This document shows, piece by piece, positions 59,861-64,000 of a DNA stretch of 64,000 bases. The stretch's first letter is position 1, and each line of letters starts with the position of its first letter. The position numbers and the translations under genes are program-made. Source of the DNA: Acholoe squamosa (Eukaryota; Annelida; Polychaeta; Phyllodocida; Polynoidae); the NCBI GenBank assembly GCA_949317995.1, contig OX439036.1, positions 85,318,420 through 85,382,419 on the forward strand, in the 5' to 3' direction. Below the pieces are notes generated by a model that saw only the letters and a list, made by a program, of their open reading frames with translations, did no database searches and was not told the origin of the DNA.

Positions 59861-62800
59861 TTGGCGTCTAGAACCCAAGAGAACTGGCTGGTGTCTTGCA
59901 GTTACACATGTAGGAACACGAAAAGTAATGGTTTTGGCGAGCTATAGTGGCAGACAGGCTCGTACCACGGTGGGTGATCAGTGTCCAACAGGGTATACAA
60001 TGTTAGAGCTCAGGGAGGTGGGATGGAGGGGAGGAGGGGGGGGGGTGATACATGAGCAGTCACTTGGGCTAAAGCAGGAATAAGGCTAGGGGTGAGTCCC
60101 AGGGGAGGAGGGGATGGGTAGAAGAGGGGATTCTACAGGCAGATATCTGTGCGCCAACCGTGTCTATGGAATCCTTCTCCCGCCTCACTGGTTGGAATAT
60201 AAAGGCCTGTGATCGATGACAAGGGCGTGCCGAAGCCGGCACCCTCCGAGGGGTGGGATATTAGGTCATTGAATGGGAAAATTAAAATGACCCCAGCCCA
60301 CACGTCAGTATGCTATCATCGCGCCCGGAGGTCTATTCACTACAAACCCGACACGACGATAACGTACTATCTAATCCGATCTCCCGGGGATGGGAAGGAC
60401 AATGGGATGGGGGAGGGTGGTGGCGATAATAAGACTATTATCAGCAGGTTTACATTATTGACCTACAACATTGTCGGTGCAGAACACAGGTTGTACCCAT
60501 CTAGACATGTGATTCGAGCGCAGAACTTAGTAGTTGTGGTATGATCCAGCCTGCTTTCTAATTCTATAACTGGAATGGTCCATATCATGTGGTGCAGGAC
60601 GACAATGCCACATACAGACTGTCAGGGAATGCCCACCTCGAAGCCATCCATGGGACGAACCCATCGGAATGTAGGCACAGACTGACGGCCCTGATCGGAC
60701 AGTGCTGTCATGCAGACGTCGGCACCTTGGGGGAGGGGGTGCGGAGGGAGGTAGCCCCTGGGGGTGTATAGTCTAGCCCATGCCCTACAGTTTCTATGGA
60801 GTCCCGTCAGTCCCTATATAACACAACAGTCCCTAGGCACGACGTGGCTGTGATACGTAACAAGCACCGGGTAAACAGGGGCCAGGTTGGCAGCATATCT
60901 CCCCTGTGATCCACTCTCCTCTCATATCAGCATCTTCTCTTCCTCTCATCCCCTCCCACACAGTCCACCATCTCAATAGCTACCAGCCCCACCAGGAGAT
61001 TGAATCCCTGCACACACCACCCGACAAGGCACAAAAAGACGGGCCAACAAGCCAAATAGGACAAGAAGCACTTCAGGGGGACTGCCAGGCACGGTCTGAC
61101 ATTTTGAGAAGGGGATTTTCTAGGGTGGGGAGCTTGGAGGGGAGAGACTCTAGGGCAAGGGTCACTCAGTTCTCTTAAAGGAACCTAGCGACCAGGGCCG
61201 GTGGAATATGGAGATTGGAGCGGAACTGGAGCATCTATAGCTCCTTCTCGCTCGGGGAGCTGCTCAGAACTGCTCTTGTGTTCTGCTCACTTTGATGGTA
61301 ATCGGCGACGACATGATTGCTTCAAAACTGGGGGCTTCGTTAAACAAACGTTTTCATATGGTAATGACTATGTCAACAGAACTCACTCATAATACAGAAG
61401 CAGAGTAAGAAAATACGAATTAAAGCATAAAGCGGGGTGGCTTTGGCGTCCCTAATACAAACCAGCTCAGACCCCAAGTCGTTTGAAGGAATAACATCAT
61501 GGGGATTTTCTCAGCAGAAATGAAAAGAGCACAGAGCGCCAACGATGCGGCAGTTTGCATGGCGCTAATTCCCGGGTCTTTGTCTCTAGGCGTCGGGGCG
61601 AATCCCTGAAGGGGGGGTGGTGAGAAGCAGGCCGACAACAGTAGACGATGGTCTTGGTGAATAGTGAATAGGGTGCGGTAGTGAATGTGGGTGGTAGGTG
61701 GGGTGACTGCACTGTGCAAAGATGTTAGCAGAATGTATTGTGAAGGCAATTTGGGCATGACGTGTATCAAATACACTTTAGTTTTTTTTTTGTTTTGCGA
61801 TCACCATCCACATGTAAGTTGTTATGTATATCTGATTAAAGATACATATCACTTCTCCCATAATTCTCCAACAAATTGTTAAAACAGTATTCTTTTATCT
61901 TTTTTTAAATGTATGACTGTAAGCATATAAGACAGGTTGTTGTTGGCATGAATAGAACAACTTCTTACAGTGTGGTAGACAGCAGGCACTGTGCGGTGAG
62001 TCGGTGATGAGCGGGTGGGCGGCGCTTGGCGACCGTCTCAGAATCCTCAGGATCCAGCTCCTCACTATAACTCATCAAGGGCGGCGATCATTTAGAAATA
62101 GGTTGTCAGTCTTTTAAGTCCGCCCAGACTTTTATGACATGGAGCGAGGGCGGCGAGCTGCTCATGGGGGAGCTGCTCTGGTATGAGCTGGTCTCCTGGG
62201 CTGGGATTAGTAGCCAACTGAGACATATTACCGACTTTAAACCCAGCTCTATGCTACAGCTCATGGGCGTGAGATATGACTGAGTAGTTTACACCAAAAG
62301 ACAACCCTAAGTTGGGTGACTATAGACTCTTCAATAGAATAGAATACATTACATGGGTCTACTGATGCAGTATCATGGATTCATCTCGGGAGGTTTAAAT
62401 GTGATTGATGTTCTCATGAATAAACAAAAGAATGCATGGTGAAGATACCAGCGGCCATAAGTGCATGGGTTAGTGTAAGATATTTATTTACAGTGGAAGA
62501 AGGTTATCAGTTACTTATGTGAGATATTGTGTGTGATTACATGCATGATCGAAGGATATCATCACAATTAATTCAATAAGGACATCCTAATGAATCATTC
62601 CAATTGGAAAAAAAACCTCGTTACCATATCAAGTCGTTTTCAATACAATGCCATGAATTTAAATCCCACATTTGAAGGCTATCAAACGCTTCTGTGATAT
62701 AGAACGCAGCTGCAAGACACTGAGGTACTATTGGTGTCTGAAACACACACATATTACACCTACCGACAACTTAGACTAAAGTTTTCTTGTATCTTTAGCA

Positions 62801-64000
62801 AATTTAATTATTTAATATCCCATATCCAGCAACACATCATATTTTGAATATAAGAATGTCTATACATGTGCATTTTAAAAGTAAAAGTAAATTCAATGTT
62901 TACAGTTTAGTTTGTCCGTAGCAGAATTATGGGGGGCATTTGAAACAAACGATTGAATTCACTCCATATTGAACACAACCCCTTTTCACATGATTTAAAA
63001 AGCTGCCTTTTCTATCATACTGGTTTGATTATGAATGGGGGTAGGTGCACTTACACCCATAGTCCACTTGGCCTCTGTCGCATGATTTGGCCATACATTT
63101 CCTATATAAATTTCTGCGACAGAGGCCTAGTGGACTATCGATGATAGAAAGAAAGTCTAAACTTCACGTTAGATGATAGTATAACAGGTTTAATTATGCC
63201 TTGAAATTACTAAAGCCACCTGCTATAGTTACATTTTCATCACATGAGCCTAAAATGAATCAAGATCCCGTATCCAGATCATGATTATATTTGACCAACA
63301 TGAAGCCTACACAGTGTAAAAGAAGAAAATATATTTTTAACAGTTATGGTGCCACTTTTCAATATTGATCAGTTGTCTGAAATGTCACTTATTCAGACAT
63401 CAGCAGTTTATTCTTGTTCGAACATGTAATTTTAATCATATCAATTCATCTTGCAAATGTTTAATTTGGGTTTATGTCATGCCTAGGATATATAAAATGT
63501 GATTGATAAAATCAGAAATAGTATACGGTGATTAGAACACAGTCAAGATGGTCAATCTGAAAATGACCACTTTAGGGCTCTCCCACTGCCAAGCTGCTGG
63601 GGGTTGCCTATGGTATGGCACAGGTGTCCAGTAAAATACTCTGCTCAATACCTACAGGTTGCTCAGGTTGTGTGTGCGGTGGCAAGACAGTCTAGACTCT
63701 TTAGACAATCAAGTAACTACAAGGTAGTCATACAAAAGAGTGATAAGGTAATCTGAGTCCGAAATACACCAATAACTGCCGGTATGATGTTACATAATAG
63801 CCTCATTATTCGTCTCTACCCCTTTGTCATTTAAAGCAGGCATTAGGACAGTAGAGGAAAAAAGCCACTTGCCTGAGTACGGGCCTACTAAAGGTGACGT
63901 TGGCGGAAGATCTGGCGCTTTGAACTGCTGGCGCTGTAACAATGGCATATGGCATTCGTGACTAAGTCTAAGCTAAGCTGTCGATGCAAATAAACGACTA
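59861..64000. other. Upstream flank, no gene recognised
   Basis: The longest frame (60209-60544, plus strand, 111 codons) has no recognisable domain. GAGCTGCTC copies lie at 61257, 62155 and 62170. A G-run lies at about 60037-60046. Confidence 0.45.
63060..63137. repeat. Hairpin with 23-bp arms
   Basis: TAGTCCACTTGGCCTCTGTC plus GCA at 63060-63082 pairs with its inverse at 63115-63137 with one mismatch. Weaker pairing (TTTTCTATCAT against ATGATAGAAAG) extends it outward. It is probably a small MITE. Confidence 0.75.

Noticed and set aside
60196-60544. TATAAAGG word followed by a 111-codon plus-strand frame
   Set aside because: The frame has no recognisable domain, and a lone TATA-like word is expected by chance.
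60209-64000. A divergent gene sharing the CpG-rich promoter
   Set aside because: No exon with recognisable protein or consistent splice signals was found on the plus strand to the end of the window.

Overview
This window looks like nuclear DNA from an animal, probably an invertebrate. It has very few coding exons, long introns with clean GT-AG borders, many small transposon-like repeats and (TA)n tracts, and no operons or prokaryotic-style genes. The protein found is of a metazoan type: signal peptide, SUEL (galactose/rhamnose-binding) lectin, CUB and Sushi domains. I cannot name the species or phylum from sequence alone.

One gene accounts for all the coding sequence I can support. It lies on the minus strand, starts at 59360 and runs off the left end of the window. 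Five coding exons are visible: a signal-peptide exon (59270-59360), a SUEL lectin exon (21736-22023), a CUB exon (16611-17042), a Sushi exon (15835-15993) and a short acidic exon (4831-4884). Every junction is phase 1, so the exons join in frame to give the first 341 residues of a secreted or type-I membrane protein. The introns are about 37.2, 4.7, 0.6 and 10.9 kb, and the last one continues past position 1. A CpG-rich stretch from about 59361 to 59850 is the likely promoter.

The rest is intron and upstream DNA. From left to right: a pair of direct 455-bp repeats (988-2804); a 2.2-kb foldback element (about 6370-8625); a 595-bp inverted-repeat element (9046-9640); three tandem units of about 375 bp (10960-11880); a 44-bp minisatellite split by a 714-bp insertion (13040-14305); a second foldback copy (about 24445-27285) carrying a piggyBac-like 704-bp insertion; a degenerate tandem array (33949-34475); several short hairpin MITEs; and a 4.27-kb element with inverted ends of 230-270 bp (48701-52974) that contains a 178-bp tandem array.

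The points most worth a second look are these. The lectin, CUB and Sushi exons sit between two copies of one foldback family, which could pair in the pre-mRNA. The 9-base palindrome GAGCWGCTC occurs 12 times, six of them around the promoter and upstream. RFX-like palindromes recur in the 178-bp array. No tRNA, rRNA, CRISPR or intact transposase gene was found.
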